Below are positions 45,930 to 56,749 of a stretch of DNA of 64,000 nucleotides, one piece after another. Origin of the DNA: Papio anubis. Its lineage: Eukaryota; Chordata; Mammalia; Primates; Cercopithecidae. Both the position numbers and the translations under genes were made by a program. Under the pieces are notes generated by a model. That model saw nothing but the letters and a program-made list of their open reading frames with translations, was not told the DNA's origin and ran no database searches. The stretch spans positions 8,701,156 through 8,765,155 of the forward strand of contig NC_044990.1 in the NCBI RefSeq assembly GCF_008728515.1, given 5' to 3'. Numbering within the stretch: position 1 is the stretch's first letter; every line of letters starts with the position of its first letter.

Positions 45930-46285
45930 GCATGGCTTCCCTGGGGTGGAGTTTAATTCCCTCTGTTACTGTCTTTGGGCTTTGCCATTTGGTGTCCTGT
46001 GGCTGATGTATACACAAAGACACTTTTTAGGCTTTGTCTTGCTGGTGACTTGGAATGGGCTGTGTGCTTTGGTGTGGCCTCTTGCCCTTCTTCTATCAAC
46101 CATGGAGAGCTTGCCCTGTGTTGCTGCAGGTCCTAGAACAAGAGACACAAAGGGATGCCCTGAACCTCACCTGCGACCTGAAGCAGAAATGCCCCAGTCA
46201 ACCTGCAGAACTATTAACAAGAGACATAAATGATTATTGTAAGCCACTGAGAATTTGGAGTTGTTATTCAGCATTATAGGGGAGA
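45930..46285 (+). mobile_element. LTR-like insertion inside the L2
   Basis: cttggaatgggctgtgtgctttggtgtggcc, caaccatggagagcttgccctgtgttgctgcaggtcctagaacaagagacac, gaacctcacctgcgacctgaagcag and the terminal tgtaagccactgagaatttggagttgttattcagcattatag follow an old mammalian LTR layout. The 101-codon frame in it has no viral-domain signature. Confidence 0.45.
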
Positions 46286-46515
46286 CCTAAGTAATACAAT
46301 TATCTGACTCTCCACCTCTGTTCCTTCATTAAACCCTATCTGTGGATCTCAATAACATCTTAAAATCCCGTTCTTCACTTCATCTCCAGTGCCACCACCA
46401 TCTGAGCCAAGCTACTGCCACTTTTTGTCTGGGCCACTGCAATGACCTCCTGCCTGTTCTCACAGCCTTTGCTCTGGCCGTGTGGCACTTAGCTCTCCAC
46501 CCAGCAGCAAGGGTG

Positions 46516-47290
46516 ACCTTGGAAAGGAATTACATTAATAACAGGAATGGGTCTGAACACTATCTCGGCCCAGGGGGTTCTGTTAGTCTTATCCACATAC
46601 AGAAATGAAGGATCTCTTCCATCTGAAGTATCACTAGCCCATTTGGGCATGTCCTCGTTATTATTTTCTCTTTGGAAAGGGAATGTACATAGGTCATCAG
46701 CCATTTAATTGAGGATATAGTTTAGATGGACTGAACAAAAAGGGGTGTCGCCTCTGCTGGGTTAGTGATGGGCAAAGTGCAGGCAGCTGGGAAGATGGCC
46801 CCTCAGCCCAGGCCACTGACAAGCCGCATGCTTTCCCCCAGATAGGGGCAGTCTGTGGCTAGGTTGGGGAAGCCTGGCTGGGTCCCCACAGGCACCCTGA
46901 TGTTCTGGGGGGCAGAGGGTGAGCAGTCTCTCCACACAGGCTCTTCTCTGCTCTCGATGTGGTTCCCACAGGTCAAGAAGGCCCTCTGGCCTCTGTTCTT
47001 CTCCTCTTAGTCCACTCCCCTCCCCCTGCCTTTACTCCAGCTGACCACTGTCTACTCACCTTTGAATGAACTTTGTTGCCCTGCAGGGCTCTGCTTTTTG
47101 AGTCACTAAAAGCTCTGCTCTTAAAAATCAGAGCTTTGGTTATTTCTATGATCTCTGAAGTGGATGTCGATGGTGGAACCTTGACCCTGGCTCTGTCTTT
47201 GCTTTCCAAGAAAGCACCGTTTTAATTCACCTCAGCAAGAGATGCTCTGACTTACGAGTGCAAAAGAAGAAAAGCCCAGTCATACGTGAA
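46516..47290. other. Unassigned sequence between L2 blocks
   Basis: No family recognised for this 0.8-kb gap in the L2. It could be a decayed insertion or part of the L2 that has diverged beyond recognition. Confidence 0.35.
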
Positions 47291-47782
47291 TAGCTTTAAA
47301 ACATCTCAGTGTGCGCCAGCATCACTGCACTGCTCCCACTCGAAATGGCCCATGGCTTTCTATTGTGCTTAAGACAAAAATATTCAATATGGCCCCAAAG
47401 AGCCCAAATGGTCTGGTTTTTGCCTTTCTGTCCACCTGGATATTGGCACTGCAGCCACTGCAGCCTGCTTTCTGTACCTCAAATAAGTCATGCTGTCTCC
47501 CCATGGAATCTCGTCTCCCCTTTCTCCACCCTTAACTCCTTCTCCTCCTTCCTCTGGAAGACACCTCTCAAGCCACCCAGCTTCTGTGGTTCCTGTGGAA
47601 TGAACCCCCATATCCTGCCTCCCTTTATCTCAGGTGTTTCCTTCACTTCTTGGGTTAGTTGGTTACTATCTCTCTGTCTCCCTGATTGTGTAAGCTGCTG
47701 GAGAACTGACGTATAGTTCTTTTTCACCACTGGTCTTTAGCAAATGAATGGAAGAAATAGATGGGTGAATGGATGGTAGTTC

Positions 47783-47931
47783 CTCACTGAAGACAATCTT
47801 GCAGTATTGAAGTTGGCAATATTCTGGTGGTTTGATGCCAGGCTAAGTCTTTGAGGCTTTGCCACAAATAGGGAAAGGATATTGATCTGCAAAGGAGAGT
47901 TTAACTGGCTGGTGATATGAGAATCCATTGG
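47783..47931 (-). repeat. Dispersed direct duplication, copy A
   Basis: Shares tcctcactgaag, aatattctgg, tgatgccag, caaatagggaaa, tgatctgcaaaggagagt and taactggctggtgatat with 48911-49037, about 1.1 kb downstream, at roughly 85% identity by eye. On the minus strand both copies translate to related peptides containing ITSQL, SPLQINI and HQNI. Family not recognised. Confidence 0.75.
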
Positions 47932-47939
47932 GTCCTAAC

Positions 47940-48905
47940 CCAATTTTATTCATCAACGTGATCAGTGGCCAGATAGAGCCTTCTGAATGGCTAGAATATA
48001 TTGCTGCCTCTGGGATAATTTGAGGTGGGAGAATCAAATCTTCCTAAGTCACCTGCTCCTCCCCTCTGGAAATGTTACCCCTCGTGTGGGCTGCTCTTCA
48101 AGAAACTTCCACTAAATCCAAATAATTCTGGGAAGGCTCAGTCCTCATGAGCTACACTTTAGGCAGTTGAATGGACAGCTGAGCCCTGGAGATCAGGGGA
48201 GTGGGATGGGGAAGCAAGAGGCAGGTGGAAGGAGAAAGATATGCAGAGGTGATCAGGAGGCAGGCACTGCGGATGAGACCCTGGCAGGGGAGTTGGGCAT
48301 CAAAGGTCATCATCACCTTCACAGATTTGCCACACTCTGGTCCTTTTACCTTCATGCCTCATGATTCGACAAAAATGTCATTTCGCCATTTTGACTTTTT
48401 TTCCACTTCAAGGAAGAAAGATACAAAACCAAACAGGATAAATTTATTTAGAGGTAAGTGGAAGCATCCGGACATGGAGATGGGGTGTTTGGCGTGTGAA
48501 CATCTCCTCTGGAAAAGCTTAGCTTAGTCCTCCATTTATTCCTTCAAGAAATGCTACTGAGGTCTACCACGTACCAGGCACTGTGCAGCCACCGGAAATA
48601 GAGAGGGAACAAAATAGACAGTTTTATGCTGCAGAATTCTGGGAATTTCCCATGAAGGCTTTGAGAGAAAAGAGCATGCATTCTCTTGTGTCTGCCCGGT
48701 CTCCCACGGCTTGGAACTGCCTAGATGTGATGGGACGTGGGACTTGGGGCAAGTTGAGGAATATATTGTATTGTTGGGAGGCATAGCAAGCATATGAGCG
48801 AAAAGGAAGCACTGTTCTTCTTTCCCATCATGTTTGGGTTTTGGTGACAGGGTAGGGGAAGATAAGGGGAAAGAGGGATGTGAGTGAGGTGCTGGATTCC
48901 AGGAA
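47940..48905. other. Unassigned sequence between the two duplicate copies
   Basis: No gene or family recognised. Bases 48526-48620 (ttattccttcaagaaatgctactgagg ... accaggcactgtgcagcc ... gaacaaaatagacag) look like an old interspersed repeat of the 'TTGAGCACCTACTATGTGCCAGGCACTGTGC' kind. Confidence 0.4.
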
Positions 48906-48910
48906 ATGTC

Positions 48911-49037
48911 CTCACTGAAGTTTGAATATTCTGATGGCCTGATGCCAGCCTGAGGCTTTGAAGCTTTGCTGCAAATAGGGAAAATATGTTGATCTGCAAA
49001 GGAGAGTCTAACTGGCTGGTGATATTCAAATCCATTA
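48911..49037 (-). repeat. Dispersed direct duplication, copy B
   Basis: Second copy of the 47783-47931 segment; it lacks about 18 bp next to tcctcactgaag. The minus-strand frame through it (48721-49035) shares the ITSQL, SPLQINI and HQNI peptides with copy A, but outside the duplicated part the two frames are unrelated, which argues against coding function. Confidence 0.75.
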
Positions 49038-49039
49038 AA

Positions 49040-50075
49040 TTTGCTGCGTCTTATGTTATTTATTTATTTTTGTTCCTGATACCCAATTTCTACACTTCTG
49101 CAGTTATGTAAGGGCTAGAATCTTCATGTCCTAGCATCCCACCCTTAATAAAATTCCCTTTATTCCTTTCCTCACATTTATTACACATCTTCCTCCCTCC
49201 CCAGGCCATGATAGTGGGCATGTACAAAATAAAGCTATCCTGCGATTTCAATCAAAGCCACATAATGTCTTTCTAAAGCACTACTCTGCTTTGAAAAGTC
49301 AATATTCCCCCACTGGCAATTTCCCATAATGCGGTTAGTTTAACAAAATAAAATTTGAGAAAACAAAACATTGTGAGAATGATTGTGTTCCTACAAGTTC
49401 TCCTTCATTTTCTACTCTTTGGCATTTCTTAGCATTTCTCATGTCCTACCTCATTGTTGGCTAAGTGAGAAAGCCAAGAAAAGCTGGCCTTAAGCCTTTT
49501 GAGAGAAAAGGGTGAAGTTTTTAGGGTCTCTTGCATGAAAGTGACAGAAATTTAATTTGAGCTAGCCAGAGTCAAAAATCAAGTAGGGCAGAGCTTGGGG
49601 CTTATTAGCAGAAGGAGAGGAGATGAATCCTGGGCAGTGGGATGAACAGGTGTCCACATGGAGGCCGAAAGCAAGTGGTTCCTTCTCCTTCCCAACCAGA
49701 CCATTAGGAGAAAGGTCAGGGCTGGAGGCGGAGGGAGAGGCTTCTGCGGTTTGGGAAAGGTGTCTAGGCTGAGGGGTTGAAAGTGGTTAGTTGGGAAAAG
49801 GGATTGTGCAGAGCAGTGTGGGACTCTGTTCTGCACCCCTTTGCTTGGCAAAAAGGAAAACCTCTCCAAAGAGCTGTCTGCAAAAGTCGTGTGCACTCTC
49901 ACCAGCATGCTCCTGCGTGGCATCCTCCCACCCTGTGCACCTCCCTCCCCACTGAAGCTGTGCGGGACTAGATCACCAAGAGCCTCCAGATCGCCAACTT
50001 CAAGGGGTGTTTTGGTCTTTAAGTTGCTCTGTTGGACATACTCGTCCACTCCTCTTGAAACCTTATCCTTTCTTG
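49040..50075. other. Unassigned non-coding sequence
   Basis: No repeat family recognised. A 170-codon minus-strand frame (49579-50091) is the longest in this part, but it has no domain, no signal sequence and no visible exon context. Confidence 0.4.
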
Positions 50076-50079
50076 AGCG

Positions 50080-51200
50080 TCTGGGCATCACTCTTGGCCT
50101 CTAAGGTCCTGCACTCTCTCGGTTTTGCACCTACTACCTGACCTCTGTCATTCTCCTCTGCGGGCTTCTCCTCCCCTTGCTCCCTAGCTGCTGGGCAGCA
50201 TCAAGGTTTGGTCCTGGGCTCTCTTCTGGTGTCTGTCTATGTGCTCCCTTTAAGTAGTTTCAGTGATCAGCACTTCCACCTAGATGTCCTAGAGACATCT
50301 CCAATTCAGACATGAAAACAGGACCTTTGAAGCCCTTCACTCAGTCCAAGTCTCATCCTCCCCATACCTTCTTGTCTCTGCAAGAGGTACTGCCATTCAC
50401 TTGGGTACTAGCGCCCGTAATTACTGCATCCCATCCCGGACTCACATGTCTATTCTCCTCTATCTAACCGCTGTCTAACCCAGTGGCAAGTTCTGTTGTC
50501 TGTATTTCAAACTATATCTGGTACAAGCCCATCTCTCTTTATCTCCACCACAACCATCTGGGTCAAAGCCACAGTCCCGTCTCATGTGGCCAACGGCAGC
50601 AGCCCCCTCACGGGTCTCCCTGTTTCCTCTTTTGCCACCTCCCACCATTTTCCACAAAGTGCTCTTTGAAAGGCAGATTATGTCACTTCCCTACTGAAAT
50701 CCTTTCGCTGATGTTCCATTGCCCTGAGGATAAAGGCCAACAAGGTTCTGCCTATTCTGGCTCCTCTTAACCTCACAGCCTCATCCCATGACCGTCTCCT
50801 GCTCTTTTGCTCTGCACCTGTCACACGGCCCTTGTGTTCTTGGACTACACACAGCTCTTCCCTGCCCTGGGGCCTTTGCGCTCACTCTTTCCCCGACTTG
50901 GAAACATTTTTCTCTAATTGCTCCGTTGTCGTTATCTTTTTTCTAATCACTTATGACTCTGCCTAAATATCACCTCCTCAGAAAGACATTTGCTTTTTAG
51001 CACTCAGCTATTTCTCTCCGAGTACAAATGATCATTTGCAATCATTTATTCATTTAATTGTTTACTGTGTCTCACATTAGAAAGATTCCAAGGACAGGAA
51101 TAAAAACATCTGTCATGTTCTCTAGTTCTCATTAATGACTAGCCTAAGACCTGGCAGATAATGTATGCTCAAGGAATGGTTTTTGAATGATGAGTACAAA
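50080..51200 (+). mobile_element. L2 LINE 3' part, long copy
   Basis: L2 landmarks in sense order: acttccacctagatgtcctagagacatctcc, ctgtctaacccagtggcaagttctg, cagattatgtcacttccctactgaaatcc, gttccattgccctgaggataaaggcc, ggggcctttgcgctc, aaatatcacctcctcagaaagac and the 3' tail gcctaagacctggcagataatgtatgctcaaggaatggtttttgaatga. At about 1.1 kb, the longest ancient repeat in the window. Confidence 0.85.
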
Positions 51201-51381
51201 TAGCATCAAGATAACTACCATTATGTCAGTCAGAGCTCTAATTTTGAGTGCTGAACTGTAAATGTTCTGTGGGTGAAACTTTTTTTGAAATATTTAAATG
51301 ACCTGGAATTGAGATCATGTTATGTCTTAAGGTGAACTCAGAGAATTCCATGCCGCATTAATTTTCTTTTCTTTTCTTTCC

Positions 51382-51682
51382 CCTTTTTTTTTTTTTTTTG
51401 AGACGGAGTCTCGTTCTGTCACCCAGGCTGGAGTGCAATGGTGGGATCTTGGCTCACTGCAACCTCTGCCTCCTGGGTTCAAGTGATTCTCCTGCCTCAG
51501 CCTCCCAAGTAGCTGGTATTACAGGCGCCCACCACCATGCCCCACTAATTTCTGTATTTTTAGTAGAGACGGGGTTTTGCCATGTTGGCCTGGCTGGTCT
51601 CAAACTCCTGGCCTCAGGCTATCCACCAACCTTGGCCTCCCACAGTGCTGGGATTACAGGTGTAAGCCACGGCGCCCGGCCT
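51382..51682 (-). mobile_element. AluS SINE, antisense
   Basis: T-tract, gagacggagtctcgttctgtcacccaggctggagtgcaatgg through to gtgtaagccacggcgcccggcc. Full length and close to consensus. Confidence 0.95.
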
Positions 51683-51689
51683 GCATGAA

Positions 51690-52430
51690 TTTTCAAACAG
51701 AACAAAGTTATATTCCTTTGGTAGGTACAAGAGGAGGAAAATTTCTGTGGCAAGACTATTTATTACTCTGATCAAAAATGCTGCTAGCAAATAGGATCTA
51801 AGCGGACTATTATTGAAATGGATAGGAAACTGCCAAGGAATCTGTATCTATATGTGAAAAAAGGAAAAGAGAGAAAATAAAATTGAGATTCTTTTTTGGA
51901 AACAAAGCCACCACTTGCCATCAAAATGGTTTCTGTTGCTGACCTGCTGACCACTGCACCCTCCCTCACCAAAAAAAAAAACCCAAGAAATTATTTAAAA
52001 AGAATCCTTCAGAGTTATCAAGCAGATGAGATTCCTTGAAGCGGGAGTCTAAGGAGACACGTAAAGTTACTTCCTCACAATGTCGCTAACTAGTGAAAGG
52101 TGAGAAAGAGTTTTCTCAACGGTTGCAACATTTTCAATAAAAATATGTTCACCATTCAACAATGACACCACTGAGTCACTCTATTATTTAAGATAAATTT
52201 ATTTTTTTCAGATGAACGTTAAAAAATATATCAAATTATATTTTCAATTATATTTTATTAAGTGTTCTTCATTTTATGTGGATTTTGCTTATTTTTTGAG
52301 TATCTCATTTTTAATTAGTCTTTAATAATTTAGTGTTTGATAAAATATAACAATTATAAATGTTTTTATTGCTGTTTGTAACATGTTTATAATTTATCTG
52401 ATGTGTAAGGTATTGAATATTTGTGTTCAC
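51690..52430. other. Unassigned, AT-rich sequence
   Basis: Strongly AT-rich from 52190 to 52430. No gene or family recognised. Confidence 0.4.
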
Positions 52431-52432
52431 TA

Positions 52433-52734
52433 TTTTTTTTTTTTTTTTGAGACAGGGTCTCCCACTGTCACCCAGGCTGGAGTGTACCAGCATAATATCG
52501 GCTCATGGCAACCTCTGTCTCCCAGGCTCAAGCGATCCTCCCACCTCAGCCTCCCGAGTAGCTGGGAGTGTGTCAGGCATGTTCCACCATGCCCAGCTGA
52601 TTTTTGTAGTTTTTGTAGAGACGGGTTTTCCCCGTGTTGCCCAGGCTGGTTTTGAACTCCTGGACTTAAGCGATCTGTCCACTTCAACCTCCCAGAGTGC
52701 TGGGATAATAGGCATGAGCCACTGCACCCAGCCA
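52433..52734 (-). mobile_element. AluJ SINE, antisense
   Basis: gagacagggtctcccactgtcacccaggctggagtgtacc ... gcctcccgagtagctgggagtg ... ccactgcacccagcc. The tcaagcgatcctcccacctc state and the general divergence are AluJ-like. Confidence 0.9.
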
Positions 52735-52898
52735 TTTTCACTAATTTTTAAAATAAATGTCACACTCATAAGAATATCAGTACCAGTGCTACTGCTTTAT
52801 TATAAATCTAAACAGAGCAGACAACATGACAGCTTTGTTGTTTTGTTCCAGCGCAGCGATCGCCACCCTCGCCTGGCCCCAGCAGCCGACAGCTCATC

Positions 52899-52970
52899 TA
52901 TCACAGGATGCTTGTGCCCGCCTATCACAGGATGCCACTTATCACAGGCACCCTGTCTATCACAGGATGC
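52899..52970. repeat. Short minisatellite with TATCACAGG core
   Basis: tatcacagg starts at 52899, 52923, 52940 and 52958 (spacings 24, 17, 18). Read on the minus strand each core contains a GATA-type WGATAR hexamer (TGATAG or TGATAA), so four such sites lie within about 70 bp. Confidence 0.75.
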
Positions 52971-53124
52971 TTCCTGATGATCAAGGTTTGAGGATCAAGG
53001 TGTTCGCAGTTTATCTCCTCCGGTCTGGACTGGGCTGATCCAAGTGTGCCTGATTCAAGCAGAGGTTTTGTGGTTACTCATCCACGGAAAGAGGAGGACC
53101 CTGCATGGGACACATGGTGTGTGT

Positions 53125-53300
53125 CCCTTTAACCACCACAGTCGTCCTACCGTGCGGGTAGCGTTGATACTATTTTCAGTTAAGGACACTAGGGTTTAAA
53201 GAGCTTAGATAATTTCCCCAGATCCCGCAGCTAGTGAGTGTGGGAGCCAATAGCTGAGCCCATGCCAGTCAGACACCAAAGCCTTTCCACTCTGCCTCCC
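53125..53300 (-). mobile_element. MIR SINE, antisense
   Basis: tactattttcagttaaggacactagggtttaaagagcttagataatttccccagatcccgcagctagtgagtgtgggagcc ... gtcagacaccaaagcctttccactctgcc is the antisense MIR core in order. Confidence 0.7.
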
Positions 53301-53695
53301 TTCCTGATGCCAGGAGCCACCAGACACTGCACTTTGGCAATAACCAGCTCCGGCGTCTCTAAGAGAGAAGGGTCAGGTGGCTTCGTGCTGTACTGGACCT
53401 GGGATAGAATTTCAGAACCAAGTTCACGGTTGCAAAAAGTGATCCCAACAACGGACCAGGGAGGGCACCATGTGGAGCTGCCCTACCTTCTGTTGCTTGC
53501 TCCTAGCTGAATATAAAATGGAGAAGGGTGGTCTCTTCTTGCTCTTGCCCGCAAGGGCACTTGACCTGCTAAGAGGAGAGAAGAGAATCTCCTTGATGAG
53601 AACTTCTATGGAGGCTTTCTCTAAGTTCAAATCCCTGGAAACACCAAAAATTCTGTACAATTTTAATTGCAGATGTTTCATTCACTAAATTCGAT
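53301..53695. other. Unassigned non-coding sequence
   Basis: No gene or family recognised. Confidence 0.4.
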
Positions 53696-53696
53696 A

Positions 53697-53795
53697 ATCA
53701 GTACTCCTATTATTACTATCAATACTACTACTGTTATTACTATCCTGTTATTGCTATCAATAATACTGCTGCTGTTATTACTACTACTGGTTAAC
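53697..53795. repeat. Imperfect (ATT/ACT/ATC) trinucleotide tract
   Basis: tattattactatcaatactactactgttattactatcctgttattgctatc and similar phrases repeat with a three-base rhythm. A longer unit, roughly ttattactatca, is reused. Likely length-variable. Confidence 0.7.
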
Positions 53796-53991
53796 ATTTT
53801 CAGAAACCTAACTTGACTCTCCTCAACTGCAGCTTCTTAGCGAATTTATCATCTGTGGAGAAACTGATGAAGCTTTGGGATGGGAGTGTTGATGACGATT
53901 TAAAATAAAAGCTTTTTACTGCTTTTTGTGCACAGAACCACAAAGTTCATATTTTAATTGATGCCATAAGTATTTGAAAGAATTATCTTTA

Positions 53992-54284
53992 CTTTTTTTG
54001 TGTGTGACAGAGTCTCACTCTGTCACCCAGGCTGGAGTGCAATGGCACGATCTCGGCTCACTGCAAGCTCCGCCTCCTGGATTCACGCCATTCTCCTACC
54101 TCAGCCTCCCAAGTAGCTGGGACTACGGGTGCCGCCACCATGCCCGGCTAATTTATTTTGTATTTTTAATAGAGACAGGGTATCACCATGTTAGCGAGGA
54201 TGGTCTCCATCTCCTGACCTCGTGACCCACCCTCCTTGGCCTCTCAAAGTGCTGGGATTACAGGCGTGAGCCACCGCGCCTGGC
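53992..54284 (-). mobile_element. AluY SINE, antisense
   Basis: ctcactgcaagctccgcctcctggattcacgccattctcc and ctcctgacctcgtgac are antisense AluY states. It ends gccaccgcgcctggcc. Confidence 0.92.
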
Positions 54285-54550
54285 CAAATTATTACTATTT
54301 TTAGTTAAGGTTGTATATTCTAACTATAATCCACTAGGTACTTATCAATAATATCAACTTGCATCAGGACATTTTGTATGCTATTTGTCTCAAATTGATT
54401 TTTAAATAAAATTCCTAGATTTTCAAATTCAGCACACATCCTATCAGATTATTCTGTTTGCCTTTGCTTTTGACTTCAAATAAAAGTTACTCCCTGCTAA
54501 ATTGGATGGGTAAAACGTCTGAGTAATAATTGACTAAGCAATCGTGACAA

Positions 54551-54708
54551 CAGCAGCGAGCTCTGCAATGACGCACTCAAGCTTACCAGCACAAGCGTAT
54601 CTGTAAGTGCATATTTTGAACTAGCCCAGCATTTGTTCCTGAGTCACGAACAAGTTGTGCAGTGACATTTATTCCTGGCTTTCACTCTTGTCTATAATCT
54701 TGGGAGAC
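54551..54708 (+). mobile_element. ERV1-like LTR piece, copy A
   Basis: Shares cagcgagct, cgacgcactcaagcttaccagcacaagc/acgcactcaagcttaccagcacaagc, tttgaact, catttgttcctgagtca, tctggctttcactcttgtctat/cctggctttcactcttgtctat and atcttgg with 58146-58307, about 3.6 kb downstream and in the same orientation. Copy B is followed by a primer-binding-site-like sequence, which is why both are read as LTR pieces. Copy A has no recognisable internal region. Confidence 0.55.
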
Positions 54709-54711
54709 CAA

Positions 54712-55018
54712 GATAAAGAGACCAAGATTTTACAGATGAAGTAAAAATCCTTTGGGAGTAGATTAAAACAATTGTATGCACCCAAAGTATTGTAAAACAC
54801 TCAGAGTCAAATCTCTCAAAGGTAAAGGCAAATCCAAGGGGCTGTCACATCTGGTATGTCACTGAAAGCCTGAAATAAATTATATCAGCCTTTCTTAGCC
54901 CAAGGGTTGATTTTAATTCAAAACAATTCAGACTCATACTAGATTACAATAAAATGCAAATAGCCACCAGGCCTTGTACATTCTAAGTATTCTAGCTAAA
55001 GACTAAAAATGAAGAGTC
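54712..55018. other. Unassigned AT-rich sequence
   Basis: No gene or repeat family recognised. Confidence 0.4.
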
Positions 55019-55020
55019 GG

Positions 55021-55346
55021 CCGGGCGCGGTGGCTCATGCCTGTAATCCCAGCACTTTGGGAGGCTGAGGTGGGTGGATGACCTGAGGTCAGGAGTTAGA
55101 GACCAGCCTGGCCAACATAGCAAAACCCTGTCTCTACTGAAAAAAAAAAAAAAAAGCAAAAAAATTAGCCAGGCATGGTGGCAGGCGCCTGTAATCCGAG
55201 CTAGTTGGGAGGTTGAGGCAGGAGAATCTCTTGAACCCGGGAGGCAGAGGTTGCAGAGAGCCGAGATCGCACCACTGCACTCCAGCCTGGGCCACAGAGT
55301 GAGACTCTGTCCTAAAAGTAAAATAAATAGATCAATCAATAAATAA
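55021..55346 (+). mobile_element. AluS SINE
   Basis: ggccgggcgcggtggctcatgcc ... gagaccagcctggccaacatagc, an expanded A-tract in the central linker (55139-55156), and a tail of aaaagtaaaataaatagatcaatcaataaataaa. Confidence 0.93.
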
Positions 55347-55674
55347 ACGCAGAGTCCCACCAAGCCTTGCAGGCCACATTCAATCCACGTTTCAGGGAAT
55401 TAAGCACTAAAAAGTCAGAAACACATTGAGGTTTGGGTGTAAGTTCTATGTGTTGGAAAATGTTACACTGTTTTATTGAAGTTTTTAAAAACTGAAACCA
55501 TAAAATTAGGGAATACAGCTTTGCTGAATTCTTAAGAAACTGAGGACTTTATTTTTTCAATTTGCTGAGGCATGCAGTTTATTCAAAGTAACCATTCTAT
55601 TCCCCATGCAAGTTTAAAGAAACTGGACTATTTAAACCGTCAACGATTCCTAAGGAGCTATTTTTAAAAAATAG

Positions 55675-55940
55675 ACTTTAATAGCAAACACTGGAAACAA
55701 TTTAAAAGTACATCAGTAAAGAAAATGTTAAAATATAGAAAGACCTCAGAGGTACATTACTCAGAAAAAAAGAAAAGTTGTAGAATACTATGCCCAGTAC
55801 CATCCCATTAATTTTAAAAAGAATCCTGTATATGCGTATGCTTGCACACTCCAAACTGAAACAGTGGCAACATGGGAGAGAAGAGGAGGTTTGGGCAGAA
55901 AGTGGATGTGTTCATGTAAGATTTTGAAGTTAAACATTAA
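55675..55940 (+). mobile_element. L1M LINE 3' end fragment
   Basis: aatagcaaacactggaaacaatttaaaagtacatcagtaaagaaaatg, gaaagacctcagaggtacattactcag and tgtagaatactatgcccagtaccatccc follow an old L1 3' region in sense orientation. Confidence 0.6.
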
Positions 55941-56268
55941 CAAGCAAAACAAGACTAATAACAAACAAGAAACAAACAAAAAGTGCACGAGGATTCTGAA
56001 CTAATCACAGCATGTATTCGGCTACCACAGCAAAGTCCCGCCGCCTGGGTGGCCTAAACAGCAGGGTTTTATTTTCTCACAGTTCTGGAGGCTGGAAGTC
56101 CAGCACGAAGGTGTTGGCAGGTGTGGCTTCTTCTGCCACCTCTCTCCTTGGCGTGTGGAAGGCCGTCTTCCCCTTTCCTCACACAGCCTTTCCTCTGTGC
56201 ATGTGCAGCCCTGGGTTCTCTTTTTCCCCAGTGTGTCCTCATCCCCTTTTCTTATAAAGACACAATTG

Positions 56269-56566
56269 GCAGGGCACGATGTCTCATGCCTGTAATCCCA
56301 GCACTTTGGGAGTCTGAGGCGGGTGGATCACGAGGTCAAGAGATCGAGACCATCCTGGCCAACATGGTGAAATCCCTTCTCTACTAAAAATACAAAAATT
56401 AACTGGGCATGGTGGCACAACCCTGTAGTCCCATCTACTTGGGAAGCTGAGGCAGGAGGATCACTTGAACCCGGGAGGTGGAGGTTGCAGCGAGCCAAGA
56501 TTGTGCCACCGCACTCCAGCCTGGCAACAGAGTGAGAATTCACCTCAAAAAAAAAAAAAAAAAAAA
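56269..56566 (+). mobile_element. AluS SINE inside the MLT1-type LTR
   Basis: Starts ggcagggcacgatgtctcatgcc and ends with A20 before gacacc. The flanks aaagacacaat (5') and aaagacaccat (3') form an 11-bp target-site duplication with one mismatch. Confidence 0.93.
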
Positions 56567-56582
56567 GACACCATCATATTCC

Positions 56583-56668
56583 ATTAGGACCCACCCTATA
56601 TTTTAACTTAAAAGACCCTGTCTCCATTAGGACCCACACTATATTTTAACTTAAAAGACCCTGTCTCC
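56583..56668. repeat. 43-bp tandem duplication in the LTR
   Basis: attaggacccac(c/a)ctatatt...gaccctgtctcc occurs at 56583-56625 and again, directly adjacent, at 56626-56668, differing at one base by eye. The near-identity makes it much younger than the surrounding LTR. Confidence 0.9.
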
Positions 56669-56749
56669 AAAAATGGTTACATTTTGAGGGACTAGGGGAT
56701 GGACTTCAGCATGGGAATCTCAGGAGCACAATTCGGCCCCTAACGCAGT

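Larger units (their letters stand above)
45675..47735 (+). mobile_element. L2 LINE in three blocks (45675-45905, 46290-46515, 47295-47735)
   Basis: Block 1: caactcccaaatctatacctccaggcc ... ccaaaaccagctccatttctgatgttcc ... gaaactcaggagccatccttgattctt. Block 2: tcttcacttcatctccagtgccaccacc ... ggccactgcaatgacctcctgcctg. Block 3: actgctcccactcgaaatggcccatggctttctattgtgcttaagac through to ctccctgattgtgtaagctgctgg. The blocks are in L2 order and orientation, so one old copy interrupted by later sequence is the simplest reading. Confidence 0.7.
56012..56745 (-). mobile_element. MLT1-type (ERVL-MaLR) LTR, antisense, split by an Alu
   Basis: tgtattcggctaccacagcaaagtccc, tttattttctcacagttctggaggctggaagtccagc, aaggtgttggcaggtgtggcttc, ctctccttggcgtgtgg and cttataaagacac (to 56268) are antisense MaLR landmarks. 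They resume after the Alu with catattccattaggacccacc ... ggggatggacttcagcatgggaatctcaggagcacaattcggcccctaac. Confidence 0.78.

Noticed and set aside
45928..46233. 101-codon frame in the L2 insertion
   Set aside because: Lies in an LTR-like repeat and shows no retroviral protein motif.
49579..50091. 170-codon minus-strand frame
   Set aside because: No domain, signal or splice context. Composition is ordinary for a pyrimidine-rich tract.
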